Source: Collinsella sp.
GTDB lineage: Bacteria; Actinomycetota; Coriobacteriia; Coriobacteriales; Coriobacteriaceae
DNA: 41,983 nucleotides
Reading direction: 5' to 3'
NCBI GenBank assembly: GCA_022720335.1
Contig: JAIHVJ010000004.1
Span: forward strand, 1 to 41,983
The notes beneath the pieces are model-generated. The model did not search any database. It saw only the letters and a list, made by a program, of their open reading frames with translations, and was not told where the DNA came from. Of this stretch, positions 7,602 to 17,931 are shown piece by piece. Both the position numbers and the translations under genes were made by a program. Numbering within the stretch: the stretch's first letter is position 1; the number at the start of each line of letters is the position of its first letter.

Positions 7602-8515
7602 CGTTTTTGTTTGCCGGCCAGGGTGCCCAGCACCCCGCGATGGGCGTCGACTTGATCGAGACATCGCCGGCGGCTGCCGAGGTGTTCGCCATTGCCGATG
7701 AGGTGCGCCCGGGGACGAGCGAGCAGTGCCGGAGCGCCTCCAAGGAGGAGCTCTCGCAGACCGAGAACACGCAGCCTTGCGTGTTCGTGCACGACATGGC
7801 AGCGGCTGCCGCCCTGCGTGAGCGCGGCGTGGTACCTGCCGCCTGTGCGGGATTCTCGCTGGGCGAGGTCGCCGCGCTCACCTTTGCGGGGGCGTTCGAT
7901 ACGCGAGCGGGCTTTGAGCTCGTGTGCGAGCGCGCGGCGCTGATGGCCGCGGCTGCCGAGCGCCATCCGGGCGGCATGCGCGCCGTCATCAAGCTCGATG
8001 CGGCGCAAGTCGAGGGCCTGGCAAAACAGGCCGGCGAGGACTGCTGGCCAGTCAACTACAACAGCCCACAGCAGACGGTTGTGGCCGGAGCGCCCGAGGC
8101 GCTGCAGGAGCTCGACGTCCTAGTAAAAGAGGCTGGCGGCCGCGCCATGAAGGTCGCGGTGTCGGGTGCATTTCATAGCCCCTATATGGCCGAGGCGACC
8201 TGTGGCCTTGCCGCATATATTGAGGCCGGTCACGCGCCGTCCCCGTTGCTCATTCCTGTTTTGGCAAATATGACAGCGGCGCCCTATCCGGCGGATCCCC
8301 AGACGGCATCGGATGTCTTGGCCAATCAGGTGAGCCATGCCGTACGCTGGGTCGATACGCTGCATGCTCTGCAGGATCAAGGCATCGACACATTTATTGA
8401 GGTCGGCCCCGGCAAAACGCTGTCCGGCCTGGTCAAGCGTACGCTGAGCGACGTTCGTGTGTATTCGTGCGAGACGGCCGAGCAGGTCGCAGCTATTGCC
8501 GACGAGCTCGCATAG
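7589..8515 (+). CDS. fabD: Malonyl-CoA:ACP transacylase
   Basis: FabD moves malonyl groups from CoA to ACP, supplying the extender unit for FabH and FabF. The 308-residue product has the oxyanion motif FAGQGAQ near the start, the nucleophile Ser90 in GFSLGE (GHSLGE in many homologues), Arg115 in CERAALM and His196 in GAFHSPYM, then EVGPGKTLSGL near the end. ATG 7589 is chosen over GTG 7583 because the product begins at the family boundary (MGGVAFLFAGQG) and GAAGGG lies about 9 bases upstream. It overlaps the 3' end of fabK, so the two are translationally coupled. Confidence 0.93.
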   Translation: MGGVAFLFAGQGAQHPAMGVDLIETSPAAAEVFAIADEVRPGTSEQCRSASKEELSQTENTQPCVFVHDMAAAAALRERGVVPAACAGFSLGEVAALTFAGAFDTRAGFELVCERAALMAAAAERHPGGMRAVIKLDAAQVEGLAKQAGEDCWPVNYNSPQQTVVAGAPEALQELDVLVKEAGGRAMKVAVSGAFHSPYMAEATCGLAAYIEAGHAPSPLLIPVLANMTAAPYPADPQTASDVLANQVSHAVRWVDTLHALQDQGIDTFIEVGPGKTLSGLVKRTLSDVRVYSCETAEQVAAIADELA

Positions 8516-8561
8516 TCCACAGGGCTGTAACCCGAAAGGAATGACATGGGCAACTTGAACA

Positions 8562-9056
8562 ATGGGGGCGCTCGTCAACAACGCTGGCATCACCCGCGAT
8601 GGCCTGCTCATGCGCATGGGCGATGACGCCTTCGATCGCGTGCTCGATGTCAACCTTAAAGGAACGTTTAACACGACGCGCGCGCTCACCAAGACCTTTA
8701 TGCGCCAGCGCGGCGGCTGCGTCGTCAACATGAGCTCGGTTGTGGGCCTGATGGGCAATGCCGGGCAGGCCAACTACGCTGCCTCCAAGGCGGGCCTGAT
8801 CGGCCTGACCAAGGCGGTGGCGCGCGAGCTTGCGCCCCGCGGTGTACGAGTGAACGCGGTCGCCCCCGGGTTTGTCGAGACAGATATGACGGCAAAGCTT
8901 TCGGAAAAGGTTCGTGCGGCAACCGAGGAGCAGATTCCCCTTAAGCGCATGGCGCGCCCCGAGGAAGTGGCCGGCGTGGTGCGCTTTTTGGCGAGCGATG
9001 CGGCTTCCTACATTACGGGCGAGGTTGTACGCGTTGACGGCGGAATGGCGATGTAG
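8562..9056 (+). pseudogene. fabG: 3-oxoacyl-ACP reductase, N-terminal third missing
   Basis: The 164-residue frame is a clear FabG from LVNNAGITRDGLLMRM onward: the catalytic Ser in MSSVVG, YAASK with catalytic Tyr and Lys, and the C-terminal ITGEVVRVDGGMAM. FabG proteins are about 245 residues, and roughly 85 are absent, including the nucleotide-binding TGxxxGIG of the Rossmann fold. The expected start, ATG 8546 behind AAAGGA (8535-8540), survives, but from it the frame is out of phase with the FabG body and ends within about 30 codons. A deletion of about 250 bp is the simplest reading. ATG 8562 lacks a well-placed ribosome binding site. Either this strain has another ketoacyl reductase or the deletion is an assembly error. 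Confidence 0.75.
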
Positions 9057-9095
9057 AAATCAGGGCCGAAGAACGGCTTGGATGAGGAGACCATG

Positions 9096-10343
9096 ATGGA
9101 ACAGAGAGTTGCAATCACCGGCATAGGTGCCGTATCGCCGCTCGGCAACACCGCGCTTGCCACCTGGGCGGCAATGTGCGCTGGCACGTGCGGCATCGGC
9201 CCGATTACGCACTTCGATACCGATGCATTTGCCGTCAAGGTGGCGGCCGAGGTCAAGGGCTTTGACGGCAACGAGTACTTTGGCAAGCGTGACGCCAAGC
9301 ATCTGGACCCCTGCGTTCAGTTTGCGATGGCGGCTTCGGACGAGGCAATGCACGATGCGGGCTTTGATGTCGAAGGCGCCATCGATCGCGAGCGCCTGGG
9401 CGTCTACGTGGGCTCGGGCGTGGGCGGCATGACGACGCTCGTCGATAACGTCCATACGATTGCCGACCGTGGGCCCCGCCGCGCATCGCCTTACATGATC
9501 GCGATGATGATCCCCAACATGGCATCGGGCAACATCGCAATCCGTCACAAAGCAAAGGGGCCGACCCTGCCCGTGGTGACCGCGTGCGCCACCTCGGCCC
9601 ATGCGGTGGGCGAGGCGTTCCGCGCCATCAAGCACGGCTATGCCGACGCGATCCTCGCGGGCGGCGCCGAGGCTGCAATTATCCCCGATGCCGTTGCGGG
9701 CTTTACGTCCTGCCGCGCATTGACCACCAACCCCGATCCCGCGACGGCCTGCCGTCCGTTCGATGCAGACCGCGACGGCTTTGTGATGGGCGAGGGCGCC
9801 TGCGTGCTCGTGCTCGAGAGCATGGAACATGCGCAGACGCGCGGTGCGCACATTTATGCCGAGGTCGTGGGCTACGGCAACACCGATGATGCCTATCACA
9901 TCACGAGCCCTGATCCCGAGGCCGCCGGCATTGCCCGCGCGATATCGCTGGCGGTGACCGAGGGCGACGTCAAGCCATCCGAGGGTCTCTACATCAATGC
10001 CCACGGCACATCGACCAAGCTCAACGATTCGTCCGAGACGGCGGGCATTAAGCGTGCGCTCGGCGAGGACGCGGCGCGCGCCGCGCACGTCTCGTCGACT
10101 AAGTCGATGACCGGCCACATGATCGGTGCCACGGGCGCCATCGAGGTCATGGCCTGCGCCATGGCGCTCGAGCAGGGCGTGGTGCCGCCGACCATTAACT
10201 ACCGCACGCCCGATCCCGCCTGCGATCTTGACTACACGCCCAATCGCGCAGTTCGCGCCGACCTTACCTGGGCGCTTTCGACCAACCTAGGCTTTGGCGG
10301 GCACAACGCCGCCATCGCGCTGCGTAGATATACGAGGAGCTAG
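9096..10343 (+). CDS. fabF: Beta-ketoacyl-ACP synthase II
   Basis: FabF condenses acyl-ACP with malonyl-ACP in the elongation cycle. The 415-residue product has the Cys-His-His triad of the KAS I/II family: Cys164 in VVTACATSAHA, His303 in NAHGTSTKLND and His341 in GHMIGATGAIE, plus Lys336. GFGGHNAAIAL stands near the C-terminus. ATG 9096 is chosen because AGGAG (9085-9089) is six bases upstream; ATG 9093 and TTG 9078 are in frame but less well placed. It follows the broken fabG by 39 bp and precedes accB by 3 bp. It is the only elongating ketosynthase here, and no fabB is seen. Confidence 0.95.
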   Translation: MEQRVAITGIGAVSPLGNTALATWAAMCAGTCGIGPITHFDTDAFAVKVAAEVKGFDGNEYFGKRDAKHLDPCVQFAMAASDEAMHDAGFDVEGAIDRERLGVYVGSGVGGMTTLVDNVHTIADRGPRRASPYMIAMMIPNMASGNIAIRHKAKGPTLPVVTACATSAHAVGEAFRAIKHGYADAILAGGAEAAIIPDAVAGFTSCRALTTNPDPATACRPFDADRDGFVMGEGACVLVLESMEHAQTRGAHIYAEVVGYGNTDDAYHITSPDPEAAGIARAISLAVTEGDVKPSEGLYINAHGTSTKLNDSSETAGIKRALGEDAARAAHVSSTKSMTGHMIGATGAIEVMACAMALEQGVVPPTINYRTPDPACDLDYTPNRAVRADLTWALSTNLGFGGHNAAIALRRYTRS

Positions 10344-10346
10344 AGC

Positions 10347-10820
10347 ATGGATTCCAAAAGACTTGCCGAGATAGCCGATGTTATGGAGGACCGCGGCCTC
10401 ACGCGCGTACGCGTTGAGGAGCCCGATGGCACCGCGGTCGAACTCGAGCGCGCGAGCGCCGCACAGCCGGTTGCCGTGCCCATGCCCATGCCGAGCGCTA
10501 TGGCCGCTCCAGTTGCAGCTCCCACAGTCGCGCCTGCCGCACCGGAGCCCGCCGCGCAGACACCTGCCGCCGCACCGGAGCCCAAGGGCACCGAGGTGAC
10601 CGCTCCCATGGTCGGTGTTTTCTATGCTGCCCCGGCGCCGGGCGACGAGCCGTTTGTGCACGTGGGCTCTAAGGTCAAGGCCGGCGAGACCCTCTGCATC
10701 ATCGAGGCCATGAAGGTTCTCAACGAGGTGACGGCCGAGGCAGACGGCGAGGTGCTCGAGATCTGCGTGGCCGACGGCGACCTCGTGGAGTTTGGCAGCT
10801 GCCTCATGAGAATCGGATAG
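10347..10820 (+). CDS. accB: Biotin carboxyl carrier protein of acetyl-CoA carboxylase
   Basis: BCCP carries biotin between the carboxylase (AccC) and the carboxyltransferase (AccDA). The 157-residue product has an N-terminal helical segment (1-37), an Ala/Pro-rich flexible linker (about 38-80) and a biotinyl domain (82-157). The modification site is EAMKVLNEV with target Lys123. Some family members have AMKMMN at this place. It starts 3 bp after fabF and lies 9 bp before the fabZ start, so all are in one transcript. BirA at 4456-5232 is the expected modifying enzyme. Confidence 0.95.
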   Translation: MDSKRLAEIADVMEDRGLTRVRVEEPDGTAVELERASAAQPVAVPMPMPSAMAAPVAAPTVAPAAPEPAAQTPAAAPEPKGTEVTAPMVGVFYAAPAPGDEPFVHVGSKVKAGETLCIIEAMKVLNEVTAEADGEVLEICVADGDLVEFGSCLMRIG

Positions 10821-10829
10821 GTGATATCC

Positions 10830-11252
10830 ATGAACAAAGAAGAGCTCAAGAAGCTGTTGCCGCATCGCGAGCCGATGCTTTTGCTCGACGAAGCCGAGCT
10901 GGTGGGCGACGAGGCCCACGGCAAGATCACGATTACGGGTGACGAGTACTTTTTGCAGGGGCATTTTCCGGGAAACCCGGTGGTCCCCGGCGTGATTCAG
11001 TGCGAGATGCTCGCCCAAAACTGTTGCGTGCTGCTGATGGGCGATGAGGAAGCGCGCGGCGCGACGCCGTTCTACACGAGTCTGGACAAGGTGCGCTTTA
11101 AGCGTCCGGTGCGCCCGGGCGACACGGTTGATCTGGTGTGCACCATCACGCGTGCGCGCGGGCCGTTCCGCTTTGCGACGGGTACTGCGAGCGTCAACGG
11201 TGAGGTTTGCTGCCGCGCCGATATGTCTTTTGCACTCATGCACGAAAGTTAA
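10830..11252 (+). CDS. fabZ: 3-hydroxyacyl-ACP dehydratase
   Basis: FabZ removes water from 3-hydroxyacyl-ACP to give the trans-2-enoyl-ACP that FabK reduces. The 140-residue hot-dog-fold product has the active-site stretch GHFPGNPVVPGVIQCEMLAQ with His45 and Glu59, and begins MNKEELKKLLPHREPMLLLD as the family does. ATG 10830 is chosen with AGGTGAT just upstream; GTG 10821 is in frame but directly abuts the accB stop. Its place between accB and accC, inside the acc genes, is common in Gram-positive clusters. No FabA or FabM isomerase is seen, so an unsaturated-fatty-acid route is not evident here. Confidence 0.94.
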   Translation: MNKEELKKLLPHREPMLLLDEAELVGDEAHGKITITGDEYFLQGHFPGNPVVPGVIQCEMLAQNCCVLLMGDEEARGATPFYTSLDKVRFKRPVRPGDTVDLVCTITRARGPFRFATGTASVNGEVCCRADMSFALMHES

Positions 11253-11262
11253 GGAAGGCTTC

Positions 11263-12592
<1,330 letters not shown>

Positions 12593-12606
<14 letters not shown>

Positions 12607-14317
12607 AAAAGCGAAGACGGTCAACGTCCTCGAGGGACCGATGACCGAGTCGTGCGCCGAGTTTCCCGCGCGCCACGTGTTTATCAAGTGCCCGGAGTGC
12701 CGCCGCGTGATCGATGAGGCGCGCCTGCACGACAACCTCGAGGTCTGCCCTCGTTGCGGCAAACACTTTCGCGTGAGCGGGCGCGACCGCATGCGCATGA
12801 CGATTGACGAGGGCACGTTTGAGGAATGGGATGCCAGTCTGGCGCCGGAGGACTTCCTTTCGTTTCCCGGCTATGCCGACAAGCTCAAGAGCGTGAGCGA
12901 ACGTTCGGGCGAGCGCGATGCCGTTGTGTGCGGCAAGGGCAAAATCTGCGGTTGCGATACGGCGCTCTTCTTTATGGACGCCAACTTTATGATGGGCTCG
13001 ATGGGTTCCGTGGTGGGCGAGAAGATCTGCCGCACATTTGAGCGTGCGACCGAGCTGGGACTGCCGGTCGTTGGCTTTACCGTATCGGGTGGCGCCCGCA
13101 TGCAGGAGGGCGTGACCTCGCTCATGCAGATGGCCAAAATCTCTGCGGCGGTTAGGCGCCATAGCGAGGCGGGCGGCCTGTATATCACGGTGCTCACTGA
13201 CCCCACGACCGGAGGCGTAACCGCGAGCTTTGCCATGGAGGGCGATATTATCCTGGCCGAGCCCGATGCCCTGACGGCATTTGCCGGCCCGCGCGTGATC
13301 GAGCAGAACATGCACAAGCGCCTGCCCAAGGGATTCCAGCGCTCCGAGTTTTTGCTGGAGCACGGCTTTTGCGATGCCGTTGTTCCGCGTGGCGAGATTG
13401 CGCTCACGGTAGGCGAGCTGCTGGCGCTGCACGAAGGGCGCGCGCCCGGCCTGGGGGCACCGCATGAGATCGTGCATACGGGTCGCCGCGGCAAAAAGCT
13501 GGGACACTTGTTCAAGCGCTCGGCCGCACCAAAAACCGCGCTCGAGATTGTCAAGCAGACCCGCTCGGCAGATCGCGCCACGGCAGGCGAGATGATCTCG
13601 CTGGGCCTGGATGGATTTGTGGAGCTGCACGGCGACCGCTACTTTGGCGACGACGCTGCTGTGGTGGCTGGCATTGGCTGGAAAGACGGACGCCCCGTAA
13701 CGGTCATCGCCATCGAGCGCGGCACCACGACCAAAGAGCGCATGCGTCGCAACTTTGGTATGGCACATCCCGAGGGCTACCGCAAAGCGCGTCGCCTGAT
13801 GCGCCAGGCCGAAAAATTTGGTCGACCGGTTCTGTGCCTGGTCGATACTTCGGGCGCGTTTTGCGGCATCGGTGCCGAGGAACGCGGCCAGGGTGAGGCG
13901 ATTGCCCAGAACCTCATGGAGATGAGCGGCCTTAAGACGCCGATTGTCTCGGTGGTGACAGGTGAGGGCGGCTCTGGTGGCGCGCTGGCGCTGTCCGTGG
14001 CCGACCGCATCCTGATGCTCTCGAGCTCGGCCTATTCGGTCGTGAGCCCCGAGGCCTGTGCGTCGATCCTGTGGAAGGATACCGAGCGCGCGAATGAGGC
14101 CGCCGAGGCGCTTAAGCTCACGGCCCCCGATCTGCTGGCGCTCGGCATCATCGACGGCATTGTTGACGATAAGGGCCTGTCGCATGAGGAGATCGCCGGT
14201 GCCGTCATGTCCTCGGCATTTGATGCCTTCGATGCGCTTGGGCAGCTCGACGACGCGACCCTCACAAACCTCCGCTACGAAAAGTACCGCGCAATCGGTC
14301 GGTACCGCACGATGTGA
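12593..14317 (+). CDS. accDA: Acetyl-CoA carboxylase carboxyltransferase, fused beta and alpha subunits
   Basis: This enzyme transfers CO2 from carboxybiotin to acetyl-CoA, making malonyl-CoA. The 574-residue product joins an AccD-like half and an AccA-like half in one frame. The AccD half has a zinc ribbon, CPEC (33-36) and CPRC (52-55), and MGSMGSVVGEKICR. The AccA half starts near residue 315 and carries ELHGDRYFGDD, RNFGMAHPEGYRKA, VDTSGAFCGIGAEERGQGEAIA and GEGGSGGALAL. In E. coli these are separate proteins. The first ATG (12593) lies inside accC; ATG 12599 is an equally possible start. No frameshift or stop lies between the halves, so this is a true fusion. It closes the fatty acid block. 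Confidence 0.93.
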
Positions 14318-14357
14318 CAAAGGGACAGCCCGCATGTCATATTGGGAAAGGCGTTCC

Positions 14358-15572
14358 ATGCTACAAGTTTCTAACACCTCGTTTACAACGTCGGTTTCAT
14401 CAAACGCCATGGCCGTGGTCGATTATCTGTCCAAAAGCATGATGTCGGCGCTGCCGTTTATTGTCTGCGCGGCGTTGTTCCGCACCGTCGCCGTCATTAT
14501 GGGCGAAGGCATGCTGGGCCTGTGGTCTGCCGATTCCGAAATCTATCGCCTGTTCTACAGTTGGCTCTATAACGCCGGCTACTACTTTTTGCCCATCTAT
14601 CTTGGTTGGGCGGCCGCCCGCCAGCTCGGTTGCTCGGAGCAGCTGGGTATGATGCTGGGCGGCGTATTGATTGCGCCCGATCTGCTCAAGCTCGTCGATG
14701 CCGCATCGACGACGGGGGCATCGATGACTTCCGTGTATGGTCTGCTTCCCGCGGCGGTCAACGATTACACGACGACTGTTATTCCAGTTCTCCTTTCGGT
14801 GCCTGTGCTATGGCGAGTGGAGTGTTTCTTTAAGCGCGTTATCCCTAGGGCCGTGGCGTTTTCGTTTGTTCCGTTTGCGACCATGCTTGTCGTGGTTCCG
14901 GTTTCGCTGTGTATTACGGCACCGGCGGGCAGCTATCTGGGCATGCTGTTGGGCCAGCTTATGTTTATGCTTGGCAATTCCGGTGGCATCGTGTCGCTGC
15001 TCACGCTCATGGGGCTTGCCGCGGGCTGGGAGTTCCTAAAGATAGCGGGCGTCAGCAACGTCGTTCTATCGCTTGCGTACGCGCAGTTTATGAGTGTGGG
15101 AACGGATTCGTGCATCCTGATTGCCGCGACGATGGCGACGTTCGCCGTTTGGGGCATGCCTTTTGGCGCGTCGCTCCGCGTTGCGGATAAGGACGAGAAG
15201 GCGCTCATGCTGGGCTACTCAATCTCGGGTGTTCTTGGCGGCGTAAGCGAGCCGGCGCTGTACGGTTGCGGCTTTAAATATGGCAGGTGCCTGACGTGCA
15301 TGGCCATTGGCGGCGCCGTCGGAGGCCTTGTTGCAGCCGTGGGCCACGTTACGGCCTATACCATCGGCATGACGAATGTCCTCATGGTCATTGGCTTTGC
15401 CACGGGCGGCATCTCGAACCTGCTGTGGTGCTGCGCTGCCGGCGGTGTGGCATTTGCGGTGTCTGCGGCGCTGAGCTACTGCTTTGGCGTGGTGCCGGCG
15501 AAGGGGCAGACGACGGGGGACGGAGCCGATTCACCCGAAACCTCGAAGAGCGTGGCCGAAGCAAGCGCGTAA
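14358..15572 (+). CDS. PTS EIIC-like membrane protein, glucose/beta-glucoside type
   Basis: The 404-residue protein is an integral membrane protein with about ten hydrophobic segments. It carries GGVSEPALYGCGFKYGR near 285-300, matching the substrate-binding G(I/V)(T/S)EPAiYG motif of Glc-family EIIC domains. It would be the sugar channel of a phosphotransferase system, but no EIIA or EIIB domain is attached or encoded nearby, so it must borrow them or work otherwise. ATG 14358 is preferred because GGAAAGG lies six bases upstream; ATG 14334 is possible. It starts 40 bp after accDA with no terminator between, so it appears to ride on the fatty acid operon. The C-terminal tail is polar. Substrate unknown. 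Confidence 0.75.
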   Translation: MLQVSNTSFTTSVSSNAMAVVDYLSKSMMSALPFIVCAALFRTVAVIMGEGMLGLWSADSEIYRLFYSWLYNAGYYFLPIYLGWAAARQLGCSEQLGMMLGGVLIAPDLLKLVDAASTTGASMTSVYGLLPAAVNDYTTTVIPVLLSVPVLWRVECFFKRVIPRAVAFSFVPFATMLVVVPVSLCITAPAGSYLGMLLGQLMFMLGNSGGIVSLLTLMGLAAGWEFLKIAGVSNVVLSLAYAQFMSVGTDSCILIAATMATFAVWGMPFGASLRVADKDEKALMLGYSISGVLGGVSEPALYGCGFKYGRCLTCMAIGGAVGGLVAAVGHVTAYTIGMTNVLMVIGFATGGISNLLWCCAAGGVAFAVSAALSYCFGVVPAKGQTTGDGADSPETSKSVAEASA

Positions 15573-15610
15573 ACCTGTGCGACACAAGGACGATTCCTTT
15601 GCCATATTCC

Positions 15611-15645
15611 AAGGCCGTGGCCCGTGTGGGTTGCGGCCTTTTTTG
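15611..15645 (+). terminator. Rho-independent terminator after the fab-acc-EIIC operon
   Basis: AAGGCCG pairs with CGGCCTT, with further pairing inside (CCC with GGG), and is followed by TTTT. It is the first terminator-like structure after fabH and so marks the probable end of an operon of about 10 kb. Confidence 0.85.
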
Positions 15646-15717
15646 TATCTGGGGGACAAAGTGGCTACACTACAATCCGTTTGAGCAATAGATATATAGG
15701 TAGTACCGTGGGGGCGG

Positions 15718-16878
15718 ATGCAGATGGTCGAGTGGATTGTTAAGCGCGCGCAGGGCGACCGTGCGCGCGTGGGCACGTTGACGGGCGTGGTGTGTATTCT
15801 CGCCAATGTGGCACTATGTGCTGCGAAGGGCGCAATTGGTGTGGTTTCGGGATCGGTTTCGATCGTGGCGGATGCCATGAACAACCTGTCCGATGCCAGC
15901 TCGAACATCGTGAGCGTGCTGGGCTTTAAGCTGGCGAGCAAGCCGGCCGACCCCGAGCATCCTTACGGCCACGGTCGCTACGAGTATCTCTCGGGTTTGG
16001 TCGTGGCGGCGCTCGTGCTGCTTATTGGCATCGAACTGGTGAAGTCCTCGGTGGAGCGTATTGTCAACCCGGAGCCTGTCGAGTTCTCGCTTGCCCTGGT
16101 GGCAGTCCTGGCACTTTCGATGGTTGTAAAGCTGTGGATGGCGGCCCTCAACCAAAAGCTCGGCGATCGCATTGAGTCCGAGACGCTGCATGCGACCGCG
16201 CAGGATTCCAAGAACGATGTCCTTGCTACGGGCGCCGTGCTGGCGTGCGCAATTGTTTCGCAGGTGACGCACATCAATCTTGATGCATGGGTCGGCCTTG
16301 CCGTTGGCGCTTATATTGGCTGGAGCGGCTTTGAACTCATCCAGGATACGGTGAGCCCGCTTTTGGGCCAGTCACCCGATCCTAAGCTGGTCAAGCACAT
16401 TCGAGACAAGATCATGAGCTATCCCGGCGTTTTGGGCGTTCACGATTTGATGGTTCACGACTACGGCCCGGGCAGGAAGTTTGCAAGTGCGCACGCCGAG
16501 ATGGCGGCCGAAGCCAGCCCGCTGGAAAGCCACGACACGCTCGATAACATCGAGCAGTCGTTTAGGGACGAAGACGGCATGATCGTCACGCTTCACTACG
16601 ATCCCATCGTGACCGATGACCCCAAGGTGGCGAGCATGCGCTTGCGCATTCACGCCATGGCTCAGGAGATCGATAACCGCCTCTCGATTCATGACCTACG
16701 CTGTGTGCCGGGTCCTACGCACACCAACGTGATCTTTGACTGCGTGCGTCCCTCGGATCTGCAGATGAGTGCCGAAGACTTAAAGCACGCGCTGGCACAA
16801 CGGGTCGAATCGGAATATCCCAAGTCGATTGCCAAGATTACGATCGACGAAGACTACGTAGGCCATACCCACGAGTAA
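15718..16878 (+). CDS. Cation diffusion facilitator family transporter
   Basis: CDF proteins export divalent metals (Zn, Mn, Fe, Co) in exchange for protons. The 386-residue product has the six-helix membrane domain with the first metal site DAMNNLSD (52-59), HPYGHGRYEYLSG (about 81-93) and the second site HATAQDSKNDVLAT. A cytoplasmic CTD follows. The C-terminal part is longer than in minimal CDFs, reaches past two dimerisation-type repeats (VHDLMVHDYGPG and IHDLRCVPGPTHTN), and ends in a His-containing VGHTHE. ATG 15718 and ATG 15724 are both possible starts, with a weak ribosome site. The metal cannot be named. A weak promoter (TTGTAT at 15643, TACACT at 15666) may lie upstream. Confidence 0.88.
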   Translation: MQMVEWIVKRAQGDRARVGTLTGVVCILANVALCAAKGAIGVVSGSVSIVADAMNNLSDASSNIVSVLGFKLASKPADPEHPYGHGRYEYLSGLVVAALVLLIGIELVKSSVERIVNPEPVEFSLALVAVLALSMVVKLWMAALNQKLGDRIESETLHATAQDSKNDVLATGAVLACAIVSQVTHINLDAWVGLAVGAYIGWSGFELIQDTVSPLLGQSPDPKLVKHIRDKIMSYPGVLGVHDLMVHDYGPGRKFASAHAEMAAEASPLESHDTLDNIEQSFRDEDGMIVTLHYDPIVTDDPKVASMRLRIHAMAQEIDNRLSIHDLRCVPGPTHTNVIFDCVRPSDLQMSAEDLKHALAQRVESEYPKSIAKITIDEDYVGHTHE

Positions 16879-16917
16879 GGCCACGCCGATAAAGCAACTG
16901 ATGCAGAAGGGGAGAGC

Positions 16918-17544
16918 ATGAAGAAACTGTATCTACTCCGCCACGGTCAGACGGAGTTCAACGTCAAAAAGCTGGTCCAGGGTCGCTGCGATTCACCGCT
17001 CACCGACTTAGGCCGTCAGCAAGCCGGGATGGCAGCCGCATGGCTCAAAGCCCACGGCGTCGTCCCCGATAAAGTGGTCTCCTCCCCTTTGGGCCGAGCC
17101 ATGGCCACGGCAAGCCTTGTCGCAACCGAGCTTCTCGGCGCAGACGCTGACGTTGAGCCCTGCGAAGGCATTATCGAGCGCTGCTACGGCACCTTCGAAG
17201 AGGGCCCGCACGACGCGCTACCCACCGACGTCTGGGATCCAGGCGAGGACTTAATCCCATTCGGAGGAGAAGGAAGCCAGGCGCTGCAAGAGCGCATGGT
17301 AGACACCCTCACCAATATCATGGACGCCGATGGTATCGAAACCCTTCTAGCAGTAAGCCACGGCAGCGCCAGCCGCCAATTCATCAAGGCTGCCGTCCCA
17401 GAGGACTTTGAGCTTCCAACAAAACTCCCCAACTGCGCCATCATGATCTTCGATTTCGATGAGGCAAAGCCACAAGCAGAAGGCGAACCGTCCCAATGCA
17501 AGTTCACCCTCCAGCAAATAGTGGACCCCCAACAAAGTCATTAG
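16918..17544 (+). CDS. Histidine phosphatase / phosphoglycerate mutase family protein
   Basis: The 208-residue protein belongs to the branch-1 histidine phosphatases. The phospho-acceptor motif LRHGQTEFN has His9, SSPLGRAMATA holds the second Arg, GIIERCYGTFEE carries the acid, and SHGSASRQF has the second catalytic His. ATG 16918 follows GGGGAG and is 39 bp after the CDF gene, so the two may be cotranscribed. The size fits small phosphatases (GpmB, PhoE or alpha-ribazole phosphatase types) rather than a glycolytic dPGM. The substrate is not evident, and a plain phosphatase is as likely as a mutase. Confidence 0.85.
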   Translation: MKKLYLLRHGQTEFNVKKLVQGRCDSPLTDLGRQQAGMAAAWLKAHGVVPDKVVSSPLGRAMATASLVATELLGADADVEPCEGIIERCYGTFEEGPHDALPTDVWDPGEDLIPFGGEGSQALQERMVDTLTNIMDADGIETLLAVSHGSASRQFIKAAVPEDFELPTKLPNCAIMIFDFDEAKPQAEGEPSQCKFTLQQIVDPQQSH

Positions 17545-17580
17545 CCTGAGCGAGCAAGGTTTAGCAGACATCAACGTGGC

Positions 17581-17743
17581 GTTCCCGGTGTGCGGCGGAG
17601 GGGGCGGGCCTGAGACATATTAAGGTTGTCGCGAGTTCCGCACGAACAGGAGAGCACTTAATGTGCTCTCCGTCGTGAGCAGGACTGTAGAGCAGCAACC
17701 TTAATATGTCTCAGGCCCGCCCCCTCCGCCGCACACTGGGAAC
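17581..17743. repeat. Composite palindromic element, copy 2 (67-nt core in inverted arms)
   Basis: The left arm 17581-17628 and the right arm 17696-17743 are reverse complements at 47 of 48 positions. They enclose the core 17629-17695, shared with the element at 582-720 and of the same 67-nt length. The arm sequence differs from that of copy 1. The central hairpin GGAGAGCAC/GTGCTCTCC is unchanged, while the bases around it differ and re-pair: CACGA with TCGTG here, CGCAC with GTGCG in copy 1. It lies 53 bp upstream of the GGATACGCCCG motif that precedes the rplC operon, the same order as before rpsL. No T run follows. Confidence 0.85.
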
Positions 17744-17795
17744 GTGCCACGCACTTTACCTGCGTAAACAATGTGAGTGAAATATGAATCTCGAT

Positions 17796-17820
17796 GGATA
17801 CGCCCGCAGCCGTGTATACT
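17796..17820 (+). promoter_or_regulatory. GGATACGCCCG motif with candidate -10, rplC operon
   Basis: GGATACGCCCG then CAGC then CGTGTATACT matches the rplB upstream copy at 21 of the first 24 positions and the rpsL copy less fully. TATACT (17815-17820) is a plausible -10, but no standard -35 is seen 16-18 bp before it, so an activator may be needed. The transcript would have a leader of about 175 nt before rplC. Confidence 0.5.
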
Positions 17821-17931
17821 AAACAGCTGTGTGAAACCAGGGGAGTATTCTGGCTGGACAAAATGCCTGCTTAATAGGGTTGTCAGGTAGTCCGGGCGAA
17901 ATACAAGGCTGGGGAGCACGTCGTGTAAGTA

